Source: Strigamia acuminata (taxonomy: Eukaryota > Arthropoda > Chilopoda > Geophilomorpha > Linotaeniidae). From it: a stretch of DNA of 64,000 nt. The DNA is taken from assembly GCA_949358305.1 (NCBI GenBank), contig OX442315.1, positions 5,853,875 through 5,917,874 on the forward strand, read 5' to 3'. Below are positions 52,533 to 62,986 of this stretch, piece by piece. The position numbers were made by a program, and so were the translations under genes. Each line of letters starts with the position of its first letter. Position 1 is the stretch's first letter. The notes beneath the pieces are model-generated. The model saw only the letters and a list, made by a program, of their open reading frames with translations, was not told the origin of the DNA and searched no databases.

Positions 52533-52593
52533 CACTCGTGCAACCAATTTAAGTGGGGTGCGCAATTGATTTGTGCACATGTGGTCTAACGCC

Positions 52594-55500
52594 TCAACTA
52601 GCAACATTTAAATCTAGTTTGAAAAAAATTGTGTTGCCAGCTAAATATTTTGGTCCAATTTCATCTAAACGAATAAATTCTGGCTTTCCAAGCCCTCTGT
52701 TAATCGTATTTGTTGGTCTGATAAAACATTCTTTATAATTGATAATATCAGAATCTAGAGTTTGAGAATTGTGAATTTTATGTGTCGATTGATCCATCAA
52801 GGTAAGTTTTGCTTTATACTGTATAGGCCAATCAAGAATTGCATCATTTGGACCTTTGATCACTTGAAGAAAAACGGATAAGTGAGTTCCCTTTCCGCCG
52901 AGATTACCTTCTGGATATAGGAGTAGTTGCATTTTATAACCACCATTCTTTGTGTAAAAAGGACTGCTATAAATGTGGTCTTGCCTTCCCGATCTTGCAT
53001 TCTGACGAGCGTTTTGAAAATTATCAATTTTCCAGACATATTCTAACGACGAAAAGGTAGCCAGTTTGTTCTTCAGATCCAATTCTATTTTTTCTGTTGA
53101 ATAAATGAAACTAGTTAAAATTTAATCAGAAATTTGACAAAAAAGTGTGTCAACAATCTTGGCAAATTTTTGCCAAGATTGTTGACAAATTTTTATTTGT
53201 CAACAATCTTGGCAAAAATTTATCAAAAATCTTGGCAAAAATTTGTCAAAAATCTTGGCAAAAATTTGTCAAAAAACTAATTGAGCCCAGCACTTTCAGT
53301 CGCAATACATACAAATAATCTTGCACGTACGGGTAAAATTAAGATGAAATATACGATAAAATCATCAACTCACCTTTGTCCTTTGCATGTTCAAGTTCGC
53401 ACTCAATTTGTTTTCTAACCACAGCATCTGATAATTAAAATCAATCGAGAATAAATCAACATACCATGAAAAGAGGCGGACCATAAGACGCATCCCAAGT
53501 TTTGCAGTCAATGTTTTAGAAAAAAATAGTTTTTGGACGCTGAGATGCATCAGATCGGACCAAAAGATGCACAAAGACAATTTATAAAAAAAAATACTGG
53601 TACGTTATTATTACACCAGGCAGAGAGGGGTGTCGGGCAGAGAAGGGTGCCGGGCAGAGAAGGGTGCCGGGCAAAGAAAGGTGTCAGGCGCTTCCTACAA
53701 AGAGTCTTCATCAGTGCTCAAATATAAGCTGAACACATTGTGGATAGTGTGTAAAACACATGGTCAAGGGGCGCCACCCCAGGTGGCATTTATCCCTAAA
53801 GATGCATTTTTTAGGTCCAAAAATGCATTTTTTGATTCAAATTTATTTTTCAAAAAAATTCTTACCGGTACTTCTTTTGGAGAGGGTGGGAGTGGGGTGC
53901 CAGCATGCCCAAAAACACGAGTGCACTACAAGTATACCTTAGGAACAAACCTGTGAAATTGTACATGTAAAAATTATTTTTTGAGATTACGACAAGGGAC
54001 AAGGAGCGCGGAAGCGCCTGATTTTTTTTAAGCCCAGGGTGCTGAAAAGTGTTACAACGGCCCTGTTCGGACCACAAGATGCGGATCTCCATCATTTTAG
54101 CGATTTCATTTTAGCGATTTCATTTTAGCGACACACCATTTTAGCGAACATGTCATTTTAGCGACACAAAAACCTAAGTTTAACTCCTAAGAAGGGCTAA
54201 CAAGGGGGGCCTGCGCCCCCCCTTGACCCCCCGCGAACCTAACCTTACTGGTTTGTGACGATTCTACTTTTGGGCTAATTTATTAGTCCTTTTAAGATAG
54301 ATAATTCGGTTTATACAAGACGTTGCTAAGTTTAGCAACAACCTAACCGAGATAAGCTACGGAAGCCCTTACAAACATGAATATGTGATCAAGTAGAAAT
54401 AACTTACAGTTTTAGTGTGACATAACATATTTATTACTAAATATTAATAATAACAAAGATGGGTTCTTGACGCGTGTAAACGGGCGGCATCAACTGGTTG
54501 AGGATCCGGGCGAAGCCGGAGGGATACGGCTGACTTGCGGCATCGTCACAAATATCGCTACGGAGACGTATTTGGTCCGCCGCATCGATTATCTAAATAT
54601 GCGAAGAGTCCTACGCATAAACAGGAATATTCGGCAGAATATTCCATTGTTTCAAATGAATAAAGTGAAGTAATTAAAATAATACAACAAATGAATTGTT
54701 ATATAAATATTAATTGGGCGGGGACCGTCACGACAATTGAGAGAACGTCGCGGGAGTTGTTGAGACTCCATCCGCCAGCATGCCTTACGACGACAAGATC
54801 TCGTGATCAGGCGCCGAGTATTTAATTGTGTGCTTTAACTCGCTATCGGTGGTACCAACCACCAGGTAAACATTTCTATGGACTTACCGGTATGAAAAGA
54901 TATTGCCAATACAGGATTACCAATGCCCGAGTAATTTGTTTAACACAGTGTTGTTCAACTCCTGTTCACGGGTTACTAACCCGGAGGGTACGATGGGGCG
55001 GGGACCGTCACGACGGTCGAGAGAACCATCGCGGGAGGTTTTGACACCTCCATCCGCCAGCATGCCTTACGATGGCGGGATCAGCAGATCGAGCACCGGG
55101 TAAAATATTATTTGGCCACTGCCGTTGGATTACCATTATCCAGGTAGTTGTTTTATCGCAACATCTTTAGATATTACTCACGGGCTACCAACCCGGCGTG
55201 TTACCTGTGCATTAAGCCTTTACCGACTTTTAACGAGCGGAAGGACCAATCGTAGAAAGACGGGAACCTGCGTGGGCTGTTTACAACAACCATCCTGCAG
55301 CGGACTGTGGCCAGTTAGCTGAGGGACCTACTTTCATTTAGCAAGGTCGTACTGTATACGACCGTTATATTAAGCCACCGTACGAAGTCCTACTGTCCCG
55401 TAGAACAGCTGGCTAACGTTACGGGGCCATTTCATGCGAATGCATGTCTATTACCGGAGTTAGCCTTCCCGAAATAGCCCTACAACAGCAATAACAAAAT

Positions 55501-58500
55501 AGTAATGAATACTAACTGTGGAGAGCTGAGGTGGCCTGATGTGTCGATAGAGAATAATGAAATCAAACGATAACAATTCAACTACAGACAATATACAAGT
55601 TCAGTTATCAAGCCAGGGGGTGAGTGAGAAACTGATGCTTATATAGTTCTGTAGAACTACTAGATTGGCGACAGCCAATCAGCGTACGAATCGGCGGATT
55701 CGTGGGTCACTAGTCCGGACCTAATATATGACTATGTCCAGATGGGCCCAGTTGGGGTCCGGAAGGGTCCGATTGGTTCCCTTTGACAGGTAAGTAATGT
55801 GGATATTGATTCGATGGAATCAACATCATCAAGTAATTAATACTTAATTCATATTGAATAAAATAGTTATATTTTATTCACCGTGTCCAAGTAATAATTT
55901 ATTACGCTTTTTAGTTTCGTCGAGTTTAAATTGCGCGCGTTTGTTAAACAGCGCCATCTATTGTGAACATTGATAAATACTGATTTGTAATCATCACAGG
56001 TTTTTTGATGAAACCCACTTTTTTGAGCCGGCTTGTCGCTAAAACCTAGGTTTTTGTGCCGCTAAAATGACATGTTCGATAAAATGGGACTTTTTTGGCA
56101 AAAATCGCTAAAATGAGCTTCGCTAAAATGACTATAACCGCAAGATGCACCCCAATTTTTGGTGGACTTTTCAAACTAAAAAAGTACATCTAAAGATCCG
56201 TGAAATACGGTAATTTTTACCGATCTTGTCACTCAGAATTTTCTTGTCCTCGGCTGAAACAAAATTTGTGTTATATTCTTTTAATCTCTTATGTGTTAGC
56301 CAAATAAATAGAAAGTTTCTTACCCACAGCTTTAGTCAATTGATCTAAACATGAAATCATAAAATAAAAATTAAATAAAAATTGACTGATGCAAGCTGGA
56401 ATCACTCACTGTTGGCCGTAATCACAGTGGTCAGAGTTTTTTGATAGTTTTCTACATTATCACATTGCTCCGTTTGCCGTTTGGTTAGAAGTTCTAAAAA
56501 AAATTCTCATTTCAGGGTTAAATCAGATAAAAACAGTACTAAAATTCGGAAACTGCATTTTTACCAATAGTCTTTTCCATTGTCTTATTCGAATGCTCAA
56601 CTTCATTTTTGTCTTCAGCTGAAATTTATTCAACAAAATATTCATCGATTTCATCGTTTTGTGATATGACAATTCACCTTCTCGCAGTTTTATGCGCAGT
56701 ATCAATTCCTCCATTTTGCTACTTTGTTCAATTTGTTTTGAGTGAAGATCTTTGATTTCTTTTTCTTGCTTTTCTATGGTTTTCTCCAAATTATCTATCG
56801 AAATAATATTTTAAACCCTCACAAAAATACCGATCGAAAGAAGTTCTACCATAGTGTAAGAAGGGATAGTGGTCTCACTCCGTCAGTTCCCTGATTCGCC
56901 ACGGTGGCGCTGCTTTACACAGACAGACTACAACAGCATAGAAATGCATGCTGAAATAGGTCAAAACCACTCATTTTGATTGTTTTAGGCATCAGAAATA
57001 AAAATAATTATTACACACATATTTTAGACGACCAAACATTAATTTGGTAAAAAAGATGAATAAAATTAATTTAAAAAAATTTTTTTTTAATTATTTTTTT
57101 ATTTTTTATTATTTTATTATTTTTATTTTTTTATTTTTAAATTATTTTTTAAATTATTTTTACTTCTGATGCTTAAAACAATCAAAATGAGTGGTTTTGA
57201 CCTAGTTCAGCATGCATTTTTATGCTGTTGTAGTCTGTCTGTGTAAAGCAGCGCCACTGTGGCGAATCAGGGAACTGACGGAGTGAGACCACTATCCCTT
57301 CTTACACTATGGTTCTACCTTGAACAACCTGCATTTTCCTGCAGCACTCATTCTGCAATGACAAATATTTGCATACAACTTACAATTATTGAATTTATCT
57401 TTTTCAATAGCATTTTTGATTCTACCAATACCTGACCACTGCTAAGACCAGCGCTCTTAAGTGTCATTAGTTCGGCAAACGAACGTGCCATCATAGACGC
57501 ATTGGTCGATTGCTGAAACATCAATTAATTTTAAACACACAATTCAGTTTAATGCAATTATTTTACTTCGTTTTGAAGTGCTAGCAATAATTTCATCATC
57601 AACTCGGCATGAGAATTGCCAACTTCATGTTTTTCAACTTCCAATTGATTTCCCTGCAATGTTTGTACTTTAGAATAGTTTAAATTCAGGCAGTGGCTAC
57701 GTTCAATGTGAACGTATTATTTTCATGACGCGCTGTGAGTGGTTGAGACCTATTGATGTCGGTTCGTTTCCTCAACCTAAGTTTATCCCAAATCGATGTT
57801 TTCGAGGTTTTAGCTTCTTTTTATCTTACAAGGAGGAGCGTAGCCCACCCCTTGACCACCCCAGACCTAACCTTATCCGTTTTTAGCAAAGTAGACCGAA
57901 CTGGGTATTTTCATCAATGTATTTCAATGCATCTCTTAACCAATCACAGCGCGTCATGAAACTAATAAGTTTACGTCGGATGTGAACGTAGCCACTATGA
58001 ATATTAGCTGCGGCTTGTATTCGAGGAGGACTTGTAATCGAGGGTGACTTTAATTCAAAGAAATACCTAACCTAAATAAACTTTATTTAAACTTCTATTT
58101 CATATGCGTATCATTTTAGAAAAATTTTGTCTTCAAATAATAGCCGGGGCTTGTAATCAAGGGCAACTTTAGATCAAAGAAATACTCTATCTGCACACCT
58201 GAAATGGACAACCAATTGGCAAAAACTTGCACTGGCGTAAACTACGGAGACATTCTTGCACATGGCTACTCATCTGGTTGAAATCAAAGTTTAGTATTAT
58301 TAACTAAAGAAATATTTTGGATTGTGTGCACTCACCAAGCTGCGAATAAATTTGGCATTACAAAAATTGCAATAGATTGGATACATGCCACAACTGTCAT
58401 TATGACTCTGTCAAACAAAAAGAATAAAAAACTGAATCTTGTGGGATGTATTAGCAGCATAGCAACATTTAACATGCTTATAATGCCAAAAAAAGAAATG

Positions 58501-59207
58501 TGTAAACGTAGTAATTACAAGCAATTAAATGTTGCTTTATGCGGCTATGATAACACAATTACTTCAATCTTGTTTTGATCAATCGCATGGTTGCAATATG
58601 TACAATGGCCTTCCTCTGATTGCGTGTCACCACCAGCTGTTTCCTGAATAAGCAATTACAAATTCAAATTCCACTACCAAGGCAAAACAAATAGCCTGAT
58701 AAAACATTCTGGTGCACCTTTTGCACGCCAGGGATATTATTTTATCAAAAAACTATTCGCTATAAAGAAAGTTTGCTTTATCAAAATTTTTAATATGGTG
58801 TTCTATGGCCAACCAACCAATCAAGCAATTTTTAACTATTCGTTATAACAAAAAATTCGTTGTAATGAGGTTCGTGTGTATATACTCACAAATATTGGGA
58901 TGCTTAAATCAGTTTTTGCACCACAATCCTGGCAGAAAATGTGACTACGAGCTTGCTCCTTGGTAATAACACTGTTAAAGCCACATCTACACATAAAATA
59001 TAAAAAATAATTTCATAGAAATAATTTTCAGAAATTTCAGATTGATCGGTTAGTTGTTCCACTGCTAGTGAAAGTTTCGTAGTAACAAGTGCTGTGCTAG
59101 ACAACAAACCGAGCAAACCACGTATTCTCACACGTTTGCCTAACGGATTATTTAACTACAGAAAGCAATTTCACTTACCTAGTACAAGTGAAGAAATCTA
59201 AATCCAT
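52594..59207 (-). CDS. TRAF-like adaptor protein, copy 5 (intact, 15 exons, 472 aa)
   Basis: Exons: 59179-59207, 58890-58986, 58563-58643, 58336-58407, 58199-58273, 57567-57653, 57432-57512, 57319-57352, 56678-56794, 56565-56618, 56410-56493, about 56325-56345, 56221-56253, 53374-53427 and 52594-53093. Assuming 21 nt for the twelfth exon, as in the sister genes, the sum is 1419 nt with matching phases. Order: N-terminal Cys pairs (CTRCGF, FCQDCGAK), CTYCNHA, YCNFCNAKF, the TRAF-type finger (HVQECLRSLRQCKF, IGCPF), coiled coil about 190-300 and MATH about 307-472 (LEYVWKIDNF, LDWPIQYKAKLTLMD). TRAFs trimerise through the coil and bind receptors through MATH; a cytoplasmic signalling role is inferred. 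All large insertions lie in introns. There is no classical RING. Confidence 0.8.
53148..53275. repeat. Hairpin and short tandem repeat in TRAF copy 5 intron
   Basis: 53,148-53,187 is an inverted repeat (TGTCAACAATCTTGGCAAA with its complement). It is followed by several copies of AAAAATTTGTCAAAAATCTTGGC-like units. Confidence 0.75.
53620..54066. mobile_element. Unclassified insertion with 17-bp tandem repeats (intron of TRAF copy 5)
   Basis: Four units of about 17 bp (GGGTGCCGGGCAGAGAA type) at 53,625-53,690, then sequence absent from sister introns up to ACAACGGCCCTG. The right end resembles hAT termini (CAGGGCCGTTG in reverse). The left end is not clearly matched, so boundaries and class are uncertain. 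Confidence 0.35.
54083..56137. mobile_element. 2-kb element with TCATTTTAGCGA inverted ends
   Basis: Clusters of CATTTTAGCGA near the left end (five copies within 54,092-54,170) and CGCTAAAATG near the right end (56,070-56,131) form inverted terminal regions. An 11-bp flanking repeat CCACAAGATGC / CCGCAAGATGC and comparison with sister introns mark the insertion. The interior is richer in G+C, including a duplicated block (54,715-55,100). It has no transposase that I recognise. Class unknown. Confidence 0.55.
54715..55100. repeat. Duplicated block inside the 2-kb element
   Basis: GGCGGGGACCGTCACGAC, CGCGGGAG and CATCCGCCAGCATGCCTTAC occur at 54,717-54,795 and again at 54,992-55,073, with similar following sequence (ACCACCAGGTAA, TTACCNNTAT-like). 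Two tandem copies about 275 bp apart. Not recognised as rDNA or any RNA gene. Confidence 0.65.
56850..57311. mobile_element. Fold-back hAT-like MITE (462 bp)
   Basis: Arms of about 200 bp are almost perfect inverted repeats starting CATAGTGTAAGAAGGGATAG, separated by an A/T-only stretch. A 7-bp flanking repeat GTTCTAC lies at 56,843-56,849 and 57,312-57,318. On the gene's strand this repeat is the splice donor GTAGAAC of the preceding TRAF exon, so the duplication kept a donor next to the exon. Confidence 0.85.
57690..57998. mobile_element. MITE with AGTGGCTACGTTCA ends
   Basis: AGTGGCTACGTTCAATGTGA on the left, and TGTGAACGTAGCCACT on the right. Inner inverted CATGACGCGCTGTGAGTGGT / ACCAATCACAGCGCGTCATG extends the pairing to about 60 bp. 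Target duplication not clear. Confidence 0.7.
58000..58188. repeat. Two-copy repeat in TRAF intron
   Basis: A block containing CTTGTAATCGAGGG(TG)ACTTT and TCAAAGAAATAC occurs twice, at about 58,014-58,068 and 58,148-58,188. The intervening sequence is AT-rich. Absent from sister introns; origin unknown. Confidence 0.5.
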
Positions 59208-59268
59208 CGCAAATAAACGGAAACCACCATGCTAGAAGAGGCAACTGACGTCCTCTACTAGTAATGCG

Positions 59269-59292
59269 CACTCGATGAATTATCACCTGGCG
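59269..59292 (-). promoter_or_regulatory. Conserved TRAF upstream motif (copy 5)
   Basis: GCACTCGATGAATTATCACC, followed by TGGC, about 62 bp upstream of the copy 5 ATG at 59,207. The stretch up to 59,580 is otherwise AT-rich flank of copy 6. Confidence 0.5.
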
Positions 59293-59580
59293 TGTGTAAT
59301 CGCAATACGCATAATTACCAAACTGAAAACACGCACTGCAAATATATTTATTTTTAATCGATAGTTTATAAAATGGCGTCGCTGAGAGTCATTAACAGAA
59401 ATAAGTGGTAAAATTCTCTGAATTTAAATGTTTCTTAAATAAATATTATTTATATATTTTTACATTTGGAGAGAAAAATAAAAATGATGACGTAATTTGG
59501 TTAACCTTGACATTCAAGTCATGTATTTATTATTATTACATCACAATACAATACAACACACAAAAAGTGGACAATTGTTT

Positions 59581-62093
59581 TCAACTAGTAATATTTAATT
59601 TCAGTTTGAAAACCATTGTGCCCTCAACTAAATAACATGGTTCGATTTCATCGATATGAATAAATTTTGACTTTCCATATCCCTCGTTTTCTGCATTGAT
59701 TGGCCTTTCAAAACATTCTCTAGAATTGATAAGATCAGATTCTAATTGGTCAATGTAATGATCTGTCTGTGTCAATTGATCCATCAAGATAAGTTGTGCG
59801 TGATACTGTAAGGGCCAACGAAGGATTGCGTCGTTCGGTCCTTCCATTACTGCTAGGTAGAGCGATAAATGAGTTCCTTTTCCATCTTGATTGCCGTCTG
59901 GATAGAGCTGGAGTTGCATTTTGTAACCAACTTGCATGGTGTAAAAAGAATTGCTGCAAATGTAGTCTAGTTGCCCCAGACAAGCTCTTTGATAAAGGTT
60001 GGGAAAATTATTAATCTTCCAGATGTATTCAAACGGTGGAGCGGTTGTCTTTGCCAGTTTGTTCTTCAAATACATTTCTATTTTATCTAATCAATAAATG
60101 GAATTTTTTAGAAATTAGTTGTAAATTAGTCAAAATTTGGGTGAAAGTTTGTGAAAAATTGTGTGAAAATGTGTTGAAAAATTATCAAAATTGTTGAAAA
60201 ATTATCAAAATTTGTGAAAAATTATCAAAATTTGTGAAAAATTATCAAAATTTGTGAAAAATTATCAAAATTGTTGAAAAATTATCAAAATTGTTGAAAA
60301 ATTATCAAAATTGTTAAAAAATTATCAAAATTGTGGAAAAATTATCAAAATTGTTGAAAATTTATCAAAATTGTGAAAAAAAGTGTGAAAAATTGTAAAA
60401 AATTGTGTGAAAAGTTGTAAAAAATTGTGTGACAAAATGTGTGAAAACATGGAAAAAGGTGTGAACTAATATGTGAAAACGTGTAAAAAAAATGTATGAA
60501 AAATTGTCCATAATTTCTCAAAAATCTTCTCAAGACGGCACATCACCCATCAACTAACCTTGTTCCATTTGTTTTTTAATCACACCATCTAAAAAAATTA
60601 AAAATCAATCAACAACAAACCAACAAATTATTTCCACCAACTAACTATACCAATCTTGTCACTCAGAATTTTCTTATCCTCGGCTGAAATAAATTTTCCA
60701 AATTCATTTTATCCCCTCACACCTTACTACCCAACTAAATACAACTATTCTTATATTTCTTACCCACAGTCTTAGCCAACTGATCTAAAACCAAACCAAA
60801 ATTAAAATAAAAACCAAAACAAACCCAAAACAACTTACTCGTTGCAGTTATCATAGTGGTCAGTATTTTTTGATAGTTTTCCACATTATCGCACTGCTCC
60901 GTTTGTCGTTTCGTCAACGTCTCTAAAAATAATTCTCATTTTAGGCCTAAAATAATTTAGGCCTACGAATGTAGCTATAGCAAATCTTCAAATTTACCAA
61001 TCTCTTTCTCCATTTTCTCACACAACTGCTCAACCAGACCTTTGACTCGAACTGAAACAGTGTTTTCATGTCAAACAAACACTTGCAAAACCTTGAATTA
61101 TGTCTCCATTCAAGCATCTGCTCACCGAGTTTAAATTCGAGATCTACCATCTGCTGCTTGTACGCTTTTATTTCTTTTTCTACGGTTTCCTCCAAATTAT
61201 CTGTAACAACCAAAATTGTACACACTCCGCAAAAACCATCATAGATTTAAATTTTCACCTTGGATAGCTTTCATTTTACTGCAACACTCTTTCTGTTTTT
61301 AAGGAAAATTGTGTAAGAAACTAACTCATTTATCGCTTTCAACGTCACACCTGAATATTACTAACTGCGAACTTCAGCGCCGTAAGTTTGTTAAACGAAT
61401 GCGCCATCATGGATGCATTGGACGATTGCTGAAACACGAGTTATTTACACCAAGAATCCTATTTAGTGCAATTATTCTACCTCGGTTTGAAGAGTCAGCA
61501 ACAATTTCATCATCAACTCGGCGTGGGAATTACCACTTAGGTGCTTTTCAACCTCCAATTGATTTCCCTGAAACGTTTCCACTCGAGAATAATTTTAATT
61601 TCACTCGCCTCATCTGCTAACCTGAAATTCACAACCGATCGCTGCAAACTTGCACGGGCGTGAACTACGAAGACACTCCTGCACGTGGCCATCCATCTGA
61701 TGCAAATGAAAGATTAGACACTTCCTTTCTTCCAAATTCTTTGTACAATCACCTTACTACGAATAAATTTGCCGTAACAAAACATGCAGTAGATCGGATT
61801 CATGCCGCAACGTTCCATATGAGTCTGCGAAAACATTAATCTTAGGAATGAGGTCACTCCTCATAAGCCACGTTTTTAATTACCTCGATCTTGTTTAGAT
61901 CGATCACACTGTTGCAATAACTGCATTGTCTTCCACCACCAGCTTTTTGCTGAAGAAATAATTGCAATTTCAAATTCCTGTGCCCATAAATAACATTCTA
62001 GTGCACTTTTTGTCGCCTAGGCTGTTATTATTTTGTTAATATTACACTTACAATTAAATCTGTTTTGGCACCACATCTGTTTAGTTTCGCCAT
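59581..62093 (-). CDS. TRAF-like adaptor protein, copy 6 (intact, 14 exons, 418 aa, shortened N-terminus)
   Basis: Exons: 62052-62093, 61884-61949, 61753-61824, 61622-61696, 61481-61567, 61351-61428, 61259-61292, 61126-61200, 60998-61051, 60839-60922, 60764-60784, 60651-60683, 60559-60588 and 59581-60086. The sum is 1257 nt, with all phases matching. The first exon starts directly inside the region of exon 2 of the other copies (MAKLNRCGAKTDL), so the first Cys pair and the MDxxVF exon are absent. CSYCNSV, YCMFCYGKF, HVQECLRSSRPCKF and IGCEF follow, then a shorter coiled coil (DNLEETVEKEIKAYKQQ) and MATH at 251-418 (FEYIWKINNF, LRWPLQYHAQLILMD). It is the most diverged intact copy. A signalling adaptor role is inferred from family. 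Confidence 0.8.
60125..60480. repeat. Intronic minisatellite, 20-bp unit (TRAF copy 6)
   Basis: About 12 units of ATTATCAAAATTTGTGAAAA and variants in the intron between the last two exons, ending in degenerate GTGTGAAAAATTG pieces. Another family, another unit, the same period as in the LRR introns. Confidence 0.9.
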
Positions 62094-62986
62094 ATTCAAC
62101 TCTTGTTTTATAAACAATATCTCGTTGGTATGACAATATTCATATTACACAGCATTGTATCGCTCTGCAACAATTCTGCATCGTTGCCAAGAAGCGTGGT
62201 ATTAATATCTTTTCCTTGCCAATTGCCAACCCCTTAGAACTTCACTGTCACACATGGCGTACCAAAGCTCAGCTGGCGATGTTTCACTGCATTGCACCAT
62301 AAAAATATTAAATGTGGATCAATCTAATTAAACCAAATTTAGAGGATATGACTCCTCCCACAAGCAATAAGCAATAAAACCAAGAAAAGTCTGTTCAAAG
62401 TGTGTTCATTTTTTTTTATGTCAATCTGAAATTTCAGGTATTTTCATTAAACATCTTAAGAAACAATAAAGAAAGTAATAGATTCGAATATTTCTTTGTT
62501 TACGCACTACTTCTGAATTTAATCTCAATTATTTTTGTCGTGCTCTTTCGATAAATACTGAATCGGTTAAATTTCTTCATAAACATGAAATAGTCACAGA
62601 ATAGAAACATCTTCGTACATTTTTGGAAAAATTGTTTTGGCATTGGGTTAAAAATGATACGGGTTGTTTGGGTGAATAGAGGATTGTTTTTAGGTTGGTG
62701 CTGGTATGGTTAAAGATAAACTAAACGGTGGTTTTTATTCATTAAAAAAAAAATTCGAATTTTCACTTTTCCGGAAAAGTAAGACCAGGTATATTTGGTA
62801 AGAGATGCGTGTCAGATGAATTGTATTAAAGTAAACATAAAACAAGTGGAGAGTTTTGAATTCAACTACCACAGACATATAATTGGTCTTATATACTTGA
62901 CAATCAAATTATTTATTAATTATTACAGCAAGATTCATCACAGTCATCCAAGTTATAACAAAACTCTCAAAATTTGAAAATTATTT
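62094..62986. other. Region between TRAF copies 6 and 7
   Basis: AT-rich. The first part should contain the copy 6 promoter, but the conserved GCACTCGATGAATTA motif is not seen. 62,890-62,986 resembles the 3' flank of other copies (CAGCAAGATTCATCACAGTC). No gene recognised. Confidence 0.5.

Noticed and set aside
54717-55330. Ribosomal or other structured RNA gene in the GC-richer block
   Set aside because: No recognisable rRNA or tRNA motif; the block is a duplicated unit inside a mobile element.
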